64,000 nt of DNA, taken from NCBI RefSeq assembly GCF_007748035.1, contig NZ_CP036278.1:2170001-2234000 (forward strand), written 5' to 3'. Below the pieces are notes generated by a model. That model had not been told where the DNA came from and ran no database searches. It saw only the letters and a list, made by a program, of their open reading frames with translations. This document shows, one piece after another, positions 12,390 through 21,232 of this stretch (position 1 is the stretch's first letter; each line of letters starts with the position of its first letter). The DNA is from Aeoliella mucimassa. GTDB taxonomy: Bacteria > Planctomycetota > Planctomycetia > Pirellulales > Lacipirellulaceae. Made by a program: the position numbers and the translations under genes.

Positions 12390-13238
12390 CTACTCCGACG
12401 TGGAGGTTTCGTCGACGATGTGTTCATGGTCGCGAATGTGGTCGGGGCAGTAGCACTTTTGCCCGGCGCACTTCGAGCAGTAGCGAAACTGCGTGCGGGG
12501 CTCTTTGTCGCTCGATCGTCCGCAGACTGCGCAGGTGTGGACCAGACTTTTGGTCTTGGCCACCTTCGTGGCGAAGCTGATGCGTCGTCGGTGATCGCGG
12601 GCTTTGTTCAGGTGGTCGCGCCAGAAGAACAGAATGTAATTAGCAATCGACGCCAGGACCATCCATTGCTCGGCTGGACTTCCGAACGCAAATTGGAGCG
12701 CGTACCCGATCCAGGCAAAGAAAGCCAACCAGCGGATTTTAATCGGAATCAGAAAAAACAGGTGGATGACAAAATCGGGGAAAAAGCGAGCAAACGCCAG
12801 AAATACCGTTCCGTAAAGGTAGGAGTTCGTCGCAGGCGCGTCGGGCGTGAGGAACGAGGCCGCTACCGAGGCAACGAAACCGACGAGAATGAACAGATTG
12901 AACCGAAAGGCCCCCCAGATCGACTCGAGGGCGGTGCCCATCAGGTAGAAGATGTACCAGGAAAACAGCACAAAAATCGGATTGCGGTCGAACGGATGGA
13001 GGAGGAACGTAAAGATCCGCCAGTACTCGCCGGCCAGCACTTTGCTGGGGATCAGCGCGGTGTTTTTGAGCAGCGCCGAATCTTCGCCCGCTGACAAAGA
13101 TGCCAGGAAGACGACTGCTTGCCCGATGATGAGCAGCAGGGTGAGGTTAGGGATCGCGAACCGCGAAAACCGTTTTTCTAGCCAGTCGAGCAACTTCATG
13201 AGGCAATTACAACTATCCTGCGAGGGCGGCGAGTTCAT
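12390..13238 (-). CDS. Rhomboid-like membrane protein with C-terminal zinc ribbon
   Basis: 282 residues (269 if the second ATG at 13199 is used). About six hydrophobic helices span residues 28-225. The order of features recalls rhomboids: GEYWRIFTFLLHPF after the first helix, then LFSWYIFYLMGTALESIWGAFRF. The catalytic GxSG is absent; the equivalent place reads YLYGTVFLAFARF, and no second-site histidine is seen, so it is probably proteolytically inactive (inference). The C-terminus after about 240 carries a cytoplasmic cysteine/histidine cluster (CAVCG, CSKC, CYCPDHIRDHEH) likely to bind zinc. Function unknown; membrane quality control or scaffolding by analogy with derlins is speculative. 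It is divergent from the ABC-transporter genes. Confidence 0.65.
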   Translation of the reverse strand: MNSPPSQDSCNCLMKLLDWLEKRFSRFAIPNLTLLLIIGQAVVFLASLSAGEDSALLKNTALIPSKVLAGEYWRIFTFLLHPFDRNPIFVLFSWYIFYLMGTALESIWGAFRFNLFILVGFVASVAASFLTPDAPATNSYLYGTVFLAFARFFPDFVIHLFFLIPIKIRWLAFFAWIGYALQFAFGSPAEQWMVLASIANYILFFWRDHLNKARDHRRRISFATKVAKTKSLVHTCAVCGRSSDKEPRTQFRYCSKCAGQKCYCPDHIRDHEHIVDETSTSE

Positions 13239-13324
13239 TCAGCCTAACCGGAAACCCGCGGGTTCGAAAGACGGACGCCCGTCGCTCTACCCGCTTCCAC
13301 AGACCGAGACTATAATCGTACGCC

Positions 13325-14341
13325 ATGGCCGTCATTGAAATACGCGGGCTGAAGAAGTCCTACCGAATCTACCAGAAGCGGGAAGGTCTGTGGGCCTCGC
13401 TCACTGGCCTTTTTCACCGTGAATATCGCGACGTGCACGCGGTTAAAGGCATCGATCTCAAGGTCGAAGAAGGCGAATTTGTCGCTTTTTTAGGTCCCAA
13501 TGGGGCTGGGAAGACCACCACGCTCAAGCTGCTTTCGGGGGTCATCAGCCCCACCGCGGGCGAGGCCAAGGTGATGGGCTTCGTGCCTTGGGAGCGGACA
13601 AACGAGTATCGCCGGCGGTTTGCCTTGGTGATGGGGCAGAAAAATCAGCTCTGGTGGGACCTGCCGGCCGCGGAGTCGTTCCGGTTGCACCAGCAGATTT
13701 ACCGCATCGAGCCGACGGAGTTCGACCGCACGCTGGCCGAGCTGACCGATCTGTTGTCGGTGGAGCAGTTGCTGCACCAGCCTGTCCGCGAACTGTCGCT
13801 CGGCGAGCGGATGAAGATGGAACTGATCGCCGCGCTGCTGCACTCGCCCGAGGTGCTGTTCCTCGACGAGCCGACCATCGGCCTCGACGTGATCGCCCAG
13901 CACAACATTCAGAAGTTCCTCAAGCACTATCAGGAAGTTCGGAAGATCACGATCTTGCTGACCAGTCACTACATGAAGGACGTGGCCGCGCTCTGCAAGC
14001 GGGTGGTGATTATCGCCAAGGGCCAGATCATGTACGACGGTTCGCTGGCCGGCGTGATCGATAGCTTCAGCTCGCACAAGATCGTGACGCTGCAATTTAT
14101 CGACGATCAGGTGCCAGGCGATCTCGACCGCTTTGGCGACGTGATCGAGATGGTTCCCCCCAAGGTGAAGCTGCGGGTGGAGCGAAGCAACATTTCGCGA
14201 GTGCTCTCGAGCGTGCTTGCGGACTACTCGCTGGAAGACGTAAGCGTGGAAGATCCACCGCTCGAGGAAGTGATTGCCGACTTGTTTACGCAGTCGAGTC
14301 AACGCGCCGAGCAAGAGGAAGCCGTCGCGAGCGGTTCCTGA
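13325..14341 (+). CDS. ABC-2 type transporter, ATP-binding protein
   Basis: A 338-residue ABC ATPase. Walker A is GPNGAGKTT (about 58-66), the signature is [11 protein letters not shown], Walker B is VLFLDEPT, with the switch histidine in LLTSHYM. An insertion after the first strands ([20 protein letters not shown]) and a C-terminal extension of about 100 residues ([16 protein letters not shown] onward) fit the subgroup that pairs with ABC-2 permeases of the COG4587/COG3694 kind. The permease gene follows 33 bases downstream on the same strand, so the two form an exporter operon. Substrate unknown; relatives export drugs, lipids or cell-envelope material. Confidence 0.9.
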   Translation: MAVIEIRGLKKSYRIYQKREGLWASLTGLFHREYRDVHAVKGIDLKVEEGEFVAFLGPNGAGKTTTLKLLSGVISPTAGEAKVMGFVPWERTNEYRRRFALVMGQKNQLWWDLPAAESFRLHQQIYRIEPTEFDRTLAELTDLLSVEQLLHQPVRELSLGERMKMELIAALLHSPEVLFLDEPTIGLDVIAQHNIQKFLKHYQEVRKITILLTSHYMKDVAALCKRVVIIAKGQIMYDGSLAGVIDSFSSHKIVTLQFIDDQVPGDLDRFGDVIEMVPPKVKLRVERSNISRVLSSVLADYSLEDVSVEDPPLEEVIADLFTQSSQRAEQEEAVASGS

Positions 14342-14374
14342 TTTCGCATTTTGTAACCTGGCACTGCTTGCCCT

Positions 14375-15205
14375 ATGTATTCCCGCGTTGCAACCTGGTG
14401 GACGATACTTCGCATTTGCGTGGAGGAGCGACTCGTGTATCGAGGCGACTTCGCCCTCGGTACGCTCATGCGATTTCTGCCGATCGTGACGCAGGTGTTC
14501 CTGTGGACCGCGGTGTTTGCCTCGATCGACGAGGAAGGCATACGCGGGTTCTCACGCAACGACATGATCGCGTATTACCTGCTGACGATGATTGGCCGGG
14601 CGTTCTCGAGCATGCCCGGGCTGGCTTCGGGGATCGCGCGGCAGATTCGCGAAGGCGAGATCAAGAAGTACCTGATCCAGCCGATCGACCTGATAGGTTT
14701 CTTGCTGCTGGCCCGCATCGCTCACAAGGTGGTGTACTACGCGGTGGCCGTTGGCCCGTTCGCGCTGGTGTTCTTCTTGTGTCGCGACTACTTCGTCGCT
14801 GGCTGGCCGGATCCGGGCGTGATTGCTGCGTTTGTGCTGTCGCTGGTCATGGCGTTTATGCTGGGCTTCTTTCTCGAAGCAGCGATCGGCATGATTGGCT
14901 TCTGGTTCCTCGAAGTTAGCTCGCTGTTGTTTGTCTACATGCTGTTTAACTTCTTCTTTTCGGGACACATGTTCCCGCTCGACTTCCTGAACGCGTTCCT
15001 GCCAGGGTGGTTGCAACCAGTGGCGCATTACCAGCCGCTGCAGTACCTGGCCTACTTCCCCGCAGCAGTGTTCCTCGGAAAGATCGAAGGGACCGACCTC
15101 ACGTACGGCCTGATGGCGCAAGCCGCCTGGGTGGTATTCTTCATCGTGGTGTGTCGAGTCGCGATGCTGCGAGGCTTCAAACGCTACAGCGGTTTCGGCG
15201 GTTAG
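14375..15205 (+). CDS. ABC-2 family transporter permease
   Basis: A 276-residue integral membrane protein with about six hydrophobic helices (first around 25-45, later ones through 255). The amphipathic QIREGEIKKYLIQPIDL stretch is typical of this ABC-2 permease subgroup, in which it meets the ATPase. It lies directly after the ATPase gene. Systems of this type often have two permease genes. Only one is present here, because the next gene downstream is on the other strand. The transporter is therefore either a homodimer or has its partner elsewhere. Confidence 0.85.
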   Translation: MYSRVATWWTILRICVEERLVYRGDFALGTLMRFLPIVTQVFLWTAVFASIDEEGIRGFSRNDMIAYYLLTMIGRAFSSMPGLASGIARQIREGEIKKYLIQPIDLIGFLLLARIAHKVVYYAVAVGPFALVFFLCRDYFVAGWPDPGVIAAFVLSLVMAFMLGFFLEAAIGMIGFWFLEVSSLLFVYMLFNFFFSGHMFPLDFLNAFLPGWLQPVAHYQPLQYLAYFPAAVFLGKIEGTDLTYGLMAQAAWVVFFIVVCRVAMLRGFKRYSGFGG

Positions 15206-15292
15206 CGTGCCGACGATTCGTTGTACGAAAACTAACTACCAAGACCCTCTCTAAAAAGGAGGACATGGCTAGCAACGAAACGAACTTCCGCT

Positions 15293-16165
15293 TTACAGTT
15301 CGGTAATCGCCCCGTAGGTCTCGGGTCGGCGATCGCGGAAGAACTGCCAGGTGTTTCGCACTTCGCGAATCATGTCGAAGTCCATGTCGGCGATCACGAT
15401 GTCGTCTTCGGTTCGCTTCTCGCTCTTCGCAACAAACTGGCCGCGTGGATCGCAGAAGTAACTCTCGCCGAAGAACTCGCCGATGCGCCATGGCTCTTCC
15501 CAGCCTGGCCGGTTGACCGCGCCGACGAAGTACTGGTTCGCGACTGCATGAGCTGGTTGCTCGAGCTTCCAAAGGTACTCGCTCAGCCCAGCGACGGTTG
15601 CCGAGGGGTTGAACACGATCTCGGCTCCTGCGAGTCCCAGGCAGCGGGCCCCTTCGGGGAAGTGGCGATCGTAGCACGTATAGACGCCGACCTTGCCGAC
15701 CCGCGTGTCGAACACCGGGTAACCCAGGTTGCCTGGTTTGAAGTAGAACTTCTCCCAGAACCCAGGGTGCAGGTGCGGCAGATGGACCTTGCGGAACTTG
15801 CCAAGGAACTCGCCGGTTGCGTCGATCACCGCGGTAGTGTTGTAGTACAGACCAGTGAGGTCTTCCTCGTACATGGGGACCACGAGCACCATTTCGTGCT
15901 TCTTGGCCAGCTCTTGCATGAGTTTGGTGGTCGGCCCATCGGGCATGCGCTCGGTGAGGTCGTACCAGCGAATCTCCTGTTCAGCAGCAAAGTACGGACC
16001 GTAGAAAAGCTCCTGCAGGCAGGTGATCTGCACCCCTTGTTCGGCAGCCTGGCGGATGAGTTCAACATGCTTGTCGACCATCGCCTGCTTGATCTTCTCG
16101 ATCGGCGAGGTGGTGGGTTCGCAAAGCGTGGCCTGAATCAAGGCACCACGGACGGGACGGGCCAT
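15293..16165 (-). CDS. Nitrilase-superfamily amidase, beta-ureidopropionase/N-carbamoylputrescine amidase-like
   Basis: A 290-residue C-N hydrolase. The Glu-Lys-Cys triad is visible at E52 (CLQELFYGPYF), K126 (KFRKVHLPH) and C164 (VYTCYDRHFPEG). CLQELF, WEKFYFKPG and CYDRHFPEGAR strongly resemble beta-ureidopropionases and N-carbamoylputrescine amidases, which release CO2 and ammonia from N-carbamoyl amines. The enzyme is cytoplasmic. A role in pyrimidine breakdown would fit the nucleobase-salvage genes elsewhere in the window, but no dihydropyrimidinase is adjacent, so polyamine synthesis is equally possible. Confidence 0.88.
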   Translation of the reverse strand: MARPVRGALIQATLCEPTTSPIEKIKQAMVDKHVELIRQAAEQGVQITCLQELFYGPYFAAEQEIRWYDLTERMPDGPTTKLMQELAKKHEMVLVVPMYEEDLTGLYYNTTAVIDATGEFLGKFRKVHLPHLHPGFWEKFYFKPGNLGYPVFDTRVGKVGVYTCYDRHFPEGARCLGLAGAEIVFNPSATVAGLSEYLWKLEQPAHAVANQYFVGAVNRPGWEEPWRIGEFFGESYFCDPRGQFVAKSEKRTEDDIVIADMDFDMIREVRNTWQFFRDRRPETYGAITEL

Positions 16166-16368
16166 GGGGAGGATCCTCTGCTGTCGCCTGAAAGGGGTTT
16201 GTAAGCACTATATCCTACCGCAATCGGGGCTCGCTTCCTATCCGCAGGCCCCAGACTCATGGGGGGGTACACGCACGCTCCAGCACCCGCGTATGGTGGC
16301 ATTCGGAAATCCCCAGCAGTAGAATCCGGTTAGCTTGTTCGTTGTTCTCTATTTCAAAGGACTACGTT

Positions 16369-18093
16369 ATGTCTCTCAGGTGTCTGTTTCTCACTTACTT
16401 CGCTGGGCTCACGATTTGCTTCAGCCCGCTGGCCGCGATGGCCGAAACACCAGCCGAGCGCGATGCTCGTATGGAGTGGTGGCGCGAAGCGAAGTTCGGC
16501 ATGTTCATCCACTGGGGTGTTTACTCGGTTCCAGCAGGAACCTATCACGAAAAGCAAATCGGCGGCATCGGCGAATGGATCATGCGACAAGCCGAAATCC
16601 CCGTGGCCGAGTATCGTGGGTACGCTCAGGATTTCAATCCGGTGAAGTACGAGCCCGAAGCGTGGGCCAAGCTGGCCAAGGACGCTGGCATGCGGTACGT
16701 GGTGATCACTTCGAAGCATCACGATGGTTTTGCGTTGTATGATTCGGCCGTGACCGACTGGGACATCGCCGATGCGTCGCCATATGGCAAGGACCTTTTA
16801 AAGCCGCTGGCCCAAGCCGTGCGTGGCGAAGGACTCAAGTTCGGGCTCTATTACTCGCAGGCGCAGGATTGGACCCATCCCGGCGGTGCCAAGGCTGGGT
16901 ATGGCGAAGGAGACTCGTGGGACGATGCCTCGAAGGGGGACTTCGACGAATACCTGAAGACGGTTGCGGTTCCCCAGACCGAGGAGATCCTTACGAAGTT
17001 CCAACCCGATATTCTCTGGTGGGATACGCCGGTGTGGATGTCGGCCGAGCGGGCCGCTCCGCTCAATGCCTTGCTCGCTGACCATCCGCAGATCATCACC
17101 AACAATCGGCTCGGCGGCGGATTCCGTGGCGATACCGAGACTCCCGAACAGCACATTCCAGCCACCGGGTACAAGGATCGCGATTGGGAAACCTGCATGA
17201 CCATGAACGGCACCTGGGGTTTCAAGAGCTACGACCACAATTGGAAGAGCACCGAAACGCTGCTGCACAATCTGGTCGATATCGTTTCGAAAGGTGGCAA
17301 CTATCTGTTGAACGTCGGCCCGACCTCCGAGGGAGAGATTCCGCAAGCGTCGATCGATCGGCTGCACGAAATCGGCAAGTGGATGGACGTGAATGGCGAC
17401 TCGATTTATGGAACCACCGCTAGCCCTTGCCGGATTCCGGTCTGGGGACGCATCACTAGCAAACCGAATCGGTTGTACTTGCACGTGTTCGACTGGCCTG
17501 CCGATGGCAAGCTGGTTGTCCCGGTGGAAGTCGCTCACGTAGGGGCGTGCCGCGCGTTGGCCGACCCGAGCAAAACCTACCAGGTATCCGCCAGCGAAGC
17601 CGGCGTCGTCGTGCAACTCACCGGAAGTGCCTTGGATAAGATCGATACTGTCTTGCAACTCGACATCGAGGGAACTCCTACCGAAATCATCGAGCGGATC
17701 GTCCCTGGTGCCGATGGCAAAGTGCAGCTCACGGCCGCCGATGCTCATGGCGAGGGCAGCGTGCAGCAGGAGCAAATCGATGGGAAGACCAGCCTGGGGT
17801 TCTGGACCGAGTCGCAGGACAAAGTGGCTTGGTACCTTGATCTGCCAGCGGGACGTTACCAGTTGCAAGCGACTGTTGCGGCTCCTTCGACCAGCAAGTT
17901 GACTGCCAGCATCGGTGCGGCCAAGGCGAGCGTCGCGGTCCAGTCGACCGGCAGCTACCAGGAGTTCGAGTCCCAAGACTGGGGGACGATTGAAGTAGCC
18001 AAGGCAGGCGAGTGTGTATTCGAGCTGCAGCCAGTGAAAGCAGGCTGGCGGCCGATCAACTTGCGGGGCGTCACGCTGACTCTCGCCGAGTAG
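16369..18093 (+). CDS. Secreted alpha-L-fucosidase, GH29 family
   Basis: 574 residues from the ATG at 16369, preceded nine bases upstream by AAAGGA; a TTG at 16342 in frame is less likely. A signal peptide (about 1-25) ends near AMAETP. The catalytic domain starts with ERDARMEWWREAKFGMFIHW, the GH29 hallmark, and continues with YSVPAGTY, YVVITSKHHDGFALYDS and LKFGLYYSQAQDW. The candidate nucleophile is the Asp in ILWWDTPVW. A beta-rich C-terminal region (about 360-574) looks like a carbohydrate-binding or jelly-roll module. Removal of fucose from algal or animal glycans is expected, in keeping with the sulfatase at 44.6 kb. Confidence 0.93.
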   Translation: MSLRCLFLTYFAGLTICFSPLAAMAETPAERDARMEWWREAKFGMFIHWGVYSVPAGTYHEKQIGGIGEWIMRQAEIPVAEYRGYAQDFNPVKYEPEAWAKLAKDAGMRYVVITSKHHDGFALYDSAVTDWDIADASPYGKDLLKPLAQAVRGEGLKFGLYYSQAQDWTHPGGAKAGYGEGDSWDDASKGDFDEYLKTVAVPQTEEILTKFQPDILWWDTPVWMSAERAAPLNALLADHPQIITNNRLGGGFRGDTETPEQHIPATGYKDRDWETCMTMNGTWGFKSYDHNWKSTETLLHNLVDIVSKGGNYLLNVGPTSEGEIPQASIDRLHEIGKWMDVNGDSIYGTTASPCRIPVWGRITSKPNRLYLHVFDWPADGKLVVPVEVAHVGACRALADPSKTYQVSASEAGVVVQLTGSALDKIDTVLQLDIEGTPTEIIERIVPGADGKVQLTAADAHGEGSVQQEQIDGKTSLGFWTESQDKVAWYLDLPAGRYQLQATVAAPSTSKLTASIGAAKASVAVQSTGSYQEFESQDWGTIEVAKAGECVFELQPVKAGWRPINLRGVTLTLAE

Positions 18094-18119
18094 GTTTCAA
18101 TCGCCGAAGGTGGCAGCAG

Positions 18120-18827
18120 TTAGCCATGTTGCCGATTGCTGCCACCGCGGGCGAGTTCGTAGGCCAGGAACACACCCAGGCCGACAAACAGCACCCGCCA
18201 GGTCGACACCTGCTGCGGAAAGTTCACCACGTCGACACCGTCGATGTCCTCAATCGAAAGCGGCGAACCTGTGTGCGATCGCTCGCTGCTAGTTGGTTCT
18301 GGAGTCTCGGCGGTTTCTTCAGAGGGCTGCTGCGGCTCCTCGGTAACCGGTTCGGGAGAGTTATCAGTCGACTCCGAGGTGGCTGGAGTGTCGCTTGCAG
18401 GTTCCGAGTCGGCAGGTTCCACTACTTCGGGCTCGCTGCTCTCTTCCGTGGGCTCTTCCGCCGTCGGCTCGTCGGAGGGCTCCGCAGGCCCTTCGGGCTC
18501 GGTGCTTGCCGTTGCTGCAGGCTTGCTGACTTGGGAGGAAGCCGAAGCGTAGTCGTCGAGGCTCTTGCGGCGCGAGATTTCCGTGGCCGCGTAGCTGCCA
18601 CCCAGGATGGCGACGAAGGCCACGATGGCCACCACGCCGGCCCGCAGGTAACTAGCCCTTTGGAGTCCGTCGCCCGCCAGTGCTCGTGCACCTAGTCCCG
18701 TGAGCACTCCGATGACGATCGCAAACCACATGGCTTCGTGGCCGGTTGTGCTTTCCACTCCAATTTGTGCAGCGACCCCCACCACAGCTCCGACGATGGA
18801 TCCGATTAGCGAAGGTCCAATTTTCAT
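18120..18827 (-). CDS. Membrane protein with acidic low-complexity linker, unknown function
   Basis: About 235 residues from the ATG at 18827; a GTG at 18839 is an alternative. Three hydrophobic helices lie in the first 90 residues (IGSIVGAVVGVAAQIGV, AMWFAIVIGVLTGLGA, AGVVAIVAFVAILGGSYAA). They are followed by a ~95-residue Glu/Pro/Ser/Thr linker and a C-terminal hydrophobic segment (VLFVGLGVFLAYELA). The linker composition suggests a flexible extracytoplasmic or cytoplasmic spacer. No domain is recognised. It is convergent with the fucosidase gene (26-base gap). Confidence 0.6.
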   Translation of the reverse strand: MKIGPSLIGSIVGAVVGVAAQIGVESTTGHEAMWFAIVIGVLTGLGARALAGDGLQRASYLRAGVVAIVAFVAILGGSYAATEISRRKSLDDYASASSQVSKPAATASTEPEGPAEPSDEPTAEEPTEESSEPEVVEPADSEPASDTPATSESTDNSPEPVTEEPQQPSEETAETPEPTSSERSHTGSPLSIEDIDGVDVVNFPQQVSTWRVLFVGLGVFLAYELARGGSNRQHG

Positions 18828-19062
18828 GGCAATACACACCTACTAAGACGAGTGAACGGCTAAAGATCCGCGAGGCAGGCTTCGGGCAATCCGCCCGGGG
18901 CTTCTGCTGCCCAGCAGTGTAACGCGGCTCGATACGGCTTAACAGTATGTTTGCCGGCTTTTCGCAGTCGCGTCGGCCCCGCGGGCCTGCCAATCGCGGT
19001 GTTGGATTGTTACACTACGAAGTCACCCTTTAACGCATTGAATCCGAGGAATTGCCCCTATC

Positions 19063-20154
19063 ATGAGTACTCCCATGCGAATTGCCACGATCGCTGGCGA
19101 TGGTATCGGTCCCGAAGTGATTTCCGCAGCCATGCAAGTGCTGAACACGGCGGCTCCTGGGGATGGATTCCAGTATGAAGTGACCGATTTTCCTTTCTCT
19201 GCGGCTCACTTCCTGGAAACAGGCCATGTGCTCGACGACGACGACATCGCCGAACTGAAGAAGTACGACGCTATTTTTCTCGGTGCTGTCGGCGGTTTGC
19301 CGAACGATCCGCGTCTGGCTGGCGGGGTGATCGAGAAGGGCATTCTGCTCAAGCTGCGGTTTGAGCTCGACCAATACATCAACCTCCGCCCGGTAACGCT
19401 TTATCCTGGCATCGATACTCCGCTCAAGGATAAGACCTCGGAGCACATCAACTTTGTCTGTGTCCGCGAAAACACCGAGGACCTGTACTGCGGTGTCGGC
19501 GGTTTCGTTCGCAAAGGCACCGCGCAAGAAGTCAGCAATCAAACGATGGTCGCTACGCGATTCGGTGCCGAACGTTGCATTCGCTACGCGTTCGAGTTGG
19601 CGAAGACCCGCGAGCGCAAGCAGCTGACTTTGGTGCACAAGACCAACGTGCTTACCTTTGCTGGCGATACCTGGTTCCGCACCTTCAAAGCGGTGGCCGA
19701 GGACTACCCGGAAGTCACCACCGATTATCACCACGTCGATGCTTGCTGCATGTACATGGTTGCCAAGCCTGAGTTGTACGATGTGATCGTGGTACCCAAC
19801 ATGTTTGGCGATATCATCACCGACCTGGGTGCCGCTATCGCGGGCGGGATGGGCATCGCTTCAAGCGGCAACCTGAACCCCGACGGAACCGCGCCCAGCA
19901 TGTTCGAGCCGGTTCACGGTTCCGCGCCCGACATCGCTGGCCAAAATCTGGCGAACCCAATTGCCACGATCGACTCGCTGGGGCTCTTGCTCCGCGAAAC
20001 GGGGCGGATCAAAGGCGACAAGGCCGCCATCGCTTGCGGCGAACGCATCGGCGCAGCTGTCAAAGCGGTGACCCCCAAGTTCGCTGGCAAGAGCCTCGAC
20101 CGTTCGGGCTATGGAACCGACGAAATTGGCAAAATGGTCGCCGACGCGCTGTAA
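19063..20154 (+). CDS. 3-isopropylmalate dehydrogenase-like beta-decarboxylating dehydrogenase
   Basis: A 363-residue member of the isocitrate/isopropylmalate dehydrogenase family. It begins [14 protein letters not shown] (nucleotide-side start of the fold). It carries [25 protein letters not shown] (substrate arginines), [14 protein letters not shown], the lysine in HKTNVL, and the signature [19 protein letters not shown] with metal-binding aspartates. [14 protein letters not shown] then forms the NAD-binding loop. The substrate loop differs from classical LeuB, so tartrate, D-malate or homoisocitrate activity cannot be excluded. No leu genes are adjacent. Confidence 0.85.
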   Translation: MSTPMRIATIAGDGIGPEVISAAMQVLNTAAPGDGFQYEVTDFPFSAAHFLETGHVLDDDDIAELKKYDAIFLGAVGGLPNDPRLAGGVIEKGILLKLRFELDQYINLRPVTLYPGIDTPLKDKTSEHINFVCVRENTEDLYCGVGGFVRKGTAQEVSNQTMVATRFGAERCIRYAFELAKTRERKQLTLVHKTNVLTFAGDTWFRTFKAVAEDYPEVTTDYHHVDACCMYMVAKPELYDVIVVPNMFGDIITDLGAAIAGGMGIASSGNLNPDGTAPSMFEPVHGSAPDIAGQNLANPIATIDSLGLLLRETGRIKGDKAAIACGERIGAAVKAVTPKFAGKSLDRSGYGTDEIGKMVADAL

Positions 20155-20166
20155 GCCGTCCGCGGT

Positions 20167-21204
20167 TTAGCGATTCGCCAACCAGGCGATGAGGGCAATC
20201 AGGCCGATGGCTCCGACAATGGCCAACAGCAGGCCCCAGTTTGCCTGGCGAACCTCACCGCCTGGCTCGCCCGACATCAGTCGTTCGGTCAGGTTGGGTG
20301 GTCCGCTATTGTCAGCCGTGGCTGGTGGGTCGCCTTCGGCCTGAGGTTCAGGCGTAACGGCCGTGAACTCGGTGCGCACTGGATTGCCATCTAGTATCGC
20401 CTGCAAGGCTTCGGCAACTTCGTCGGCTTTGCCAGGGCGGTCGGCTGGATGCTTGGCCAACAATCGCTCGACCAGTGTATCCAAGGCCGCTGGGCGGTCG
20501 GAGTTGGGAGAGAGCTTGGGGATCTCTTTGTATAGGTGGTTTTCAAACACCTGGATAATGGTTTCCCCATCAAACGGGACGCGCCCCTCCAGCATGCGAT
20601 ACATCAAGCAGCCAACCGCATACAGATCGCAGGCGCTGGTCAACTTGTCCGCGCCGCGGATTTGCTCAGGAGCCATGTAGCGGCACGATCCCACGGTATT
20701 GCCTTCCATGGTCAGCCGATGCAGTTCGGCGTCGCGAGCCAGGCCGAAGTCGCCGACTTTTACATGCCCCGCGGTCGACAAGAACAAGTTGGCCGGCTTC
20801 AGATCGCGATGAATGATGCCTCGCTCATGAGCATGCTGCAGCCCAGCGCAAATCTGCAAGACGCATTCCACGGTCTCGCGCCATCCAATCTGTTGTCGCC
20901 GACGTAGCACCGTATCGAGTGTGCCGTAGTCGACCCACTCCATGACCAGGTAGAGCCGACCATCATCCAGTCCGCAATCGATGTGGCGAACGATATTGGG
21001 ATGGTCGAGCTTCTGAAGCACCGAAACTTCGCGAACAAACCGATTCTGAATGTTGGGATCCGAAGCCAGACGGTCGTGCATCACTTTGATGGCTACTTGC
21101 TCGCCAGATTCCAGGTGCTCTGCTTGGTAGGCAGCGCCCGATGCTCCGCTGCCCAACTCTTTTACTACTTTGTACTCTCCGATCACCTCTTGAAACGTAC
21201 TCAT
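20167..21204 (-). CDS. Hanks-type Ser/Thr protein kinase with C-terminal membrane anchor
   Basis: 345 residues. The kinase domain covers about 10-265. The glycine loop is [10 protein letters not shown], the ATP lysine is K40 in VAIKVM, the catalytic loop is [10 protein letters not shown], and the metal-binding motif is GDFGLARD, followed by an activation segment ending in RYMAPEQI. A Pro/Glu/Thr linker (about 275-315) leads to one transmembrane helix at the extreme C-terminus ([20 protein letters not shown]). The kinase is therefore held at the inner face of the membrane with no external sensor domain. Targets are unknown. It lies 12 bases from the convergent dehydrogenase stop and 28 bases downstream of the adenine deaminase start side. 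Confidence 0.93.
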   Translation of the reverse strand: MSTFQEVIGEYKVVKELGSGASGAAYQAEHLESGEQVAIKVMHDRLASDPNIQNRFVREVSVLQKLDHPNIVRHIDCGLDDGRLYLVMEWVDYGTLDTVLRRRQQIGWRETVECVLQICAGLQHAHERGIIHRDLKPANLFLSTAGHVKVGDFGLARDAELHRLTMEGNTVGSCRYMAPEQIRGADKLTSACDLYAVGCLMYRMLEGRVPFDGETIIQVFENHLYKEIPKLSPNSDRPAALDTLVERLLAKHPADRPGKADEVAEALQAILDGNPVRTEFTAVTPEPQAEGDPPATADNSGPPNLTERLMSGEPGGEVRQANWGLLLAIVGAIGLIALIAWLANR

Positions 21205-21232
21205 GTCTCATCACCCACGGAGGAAGCCTAAA

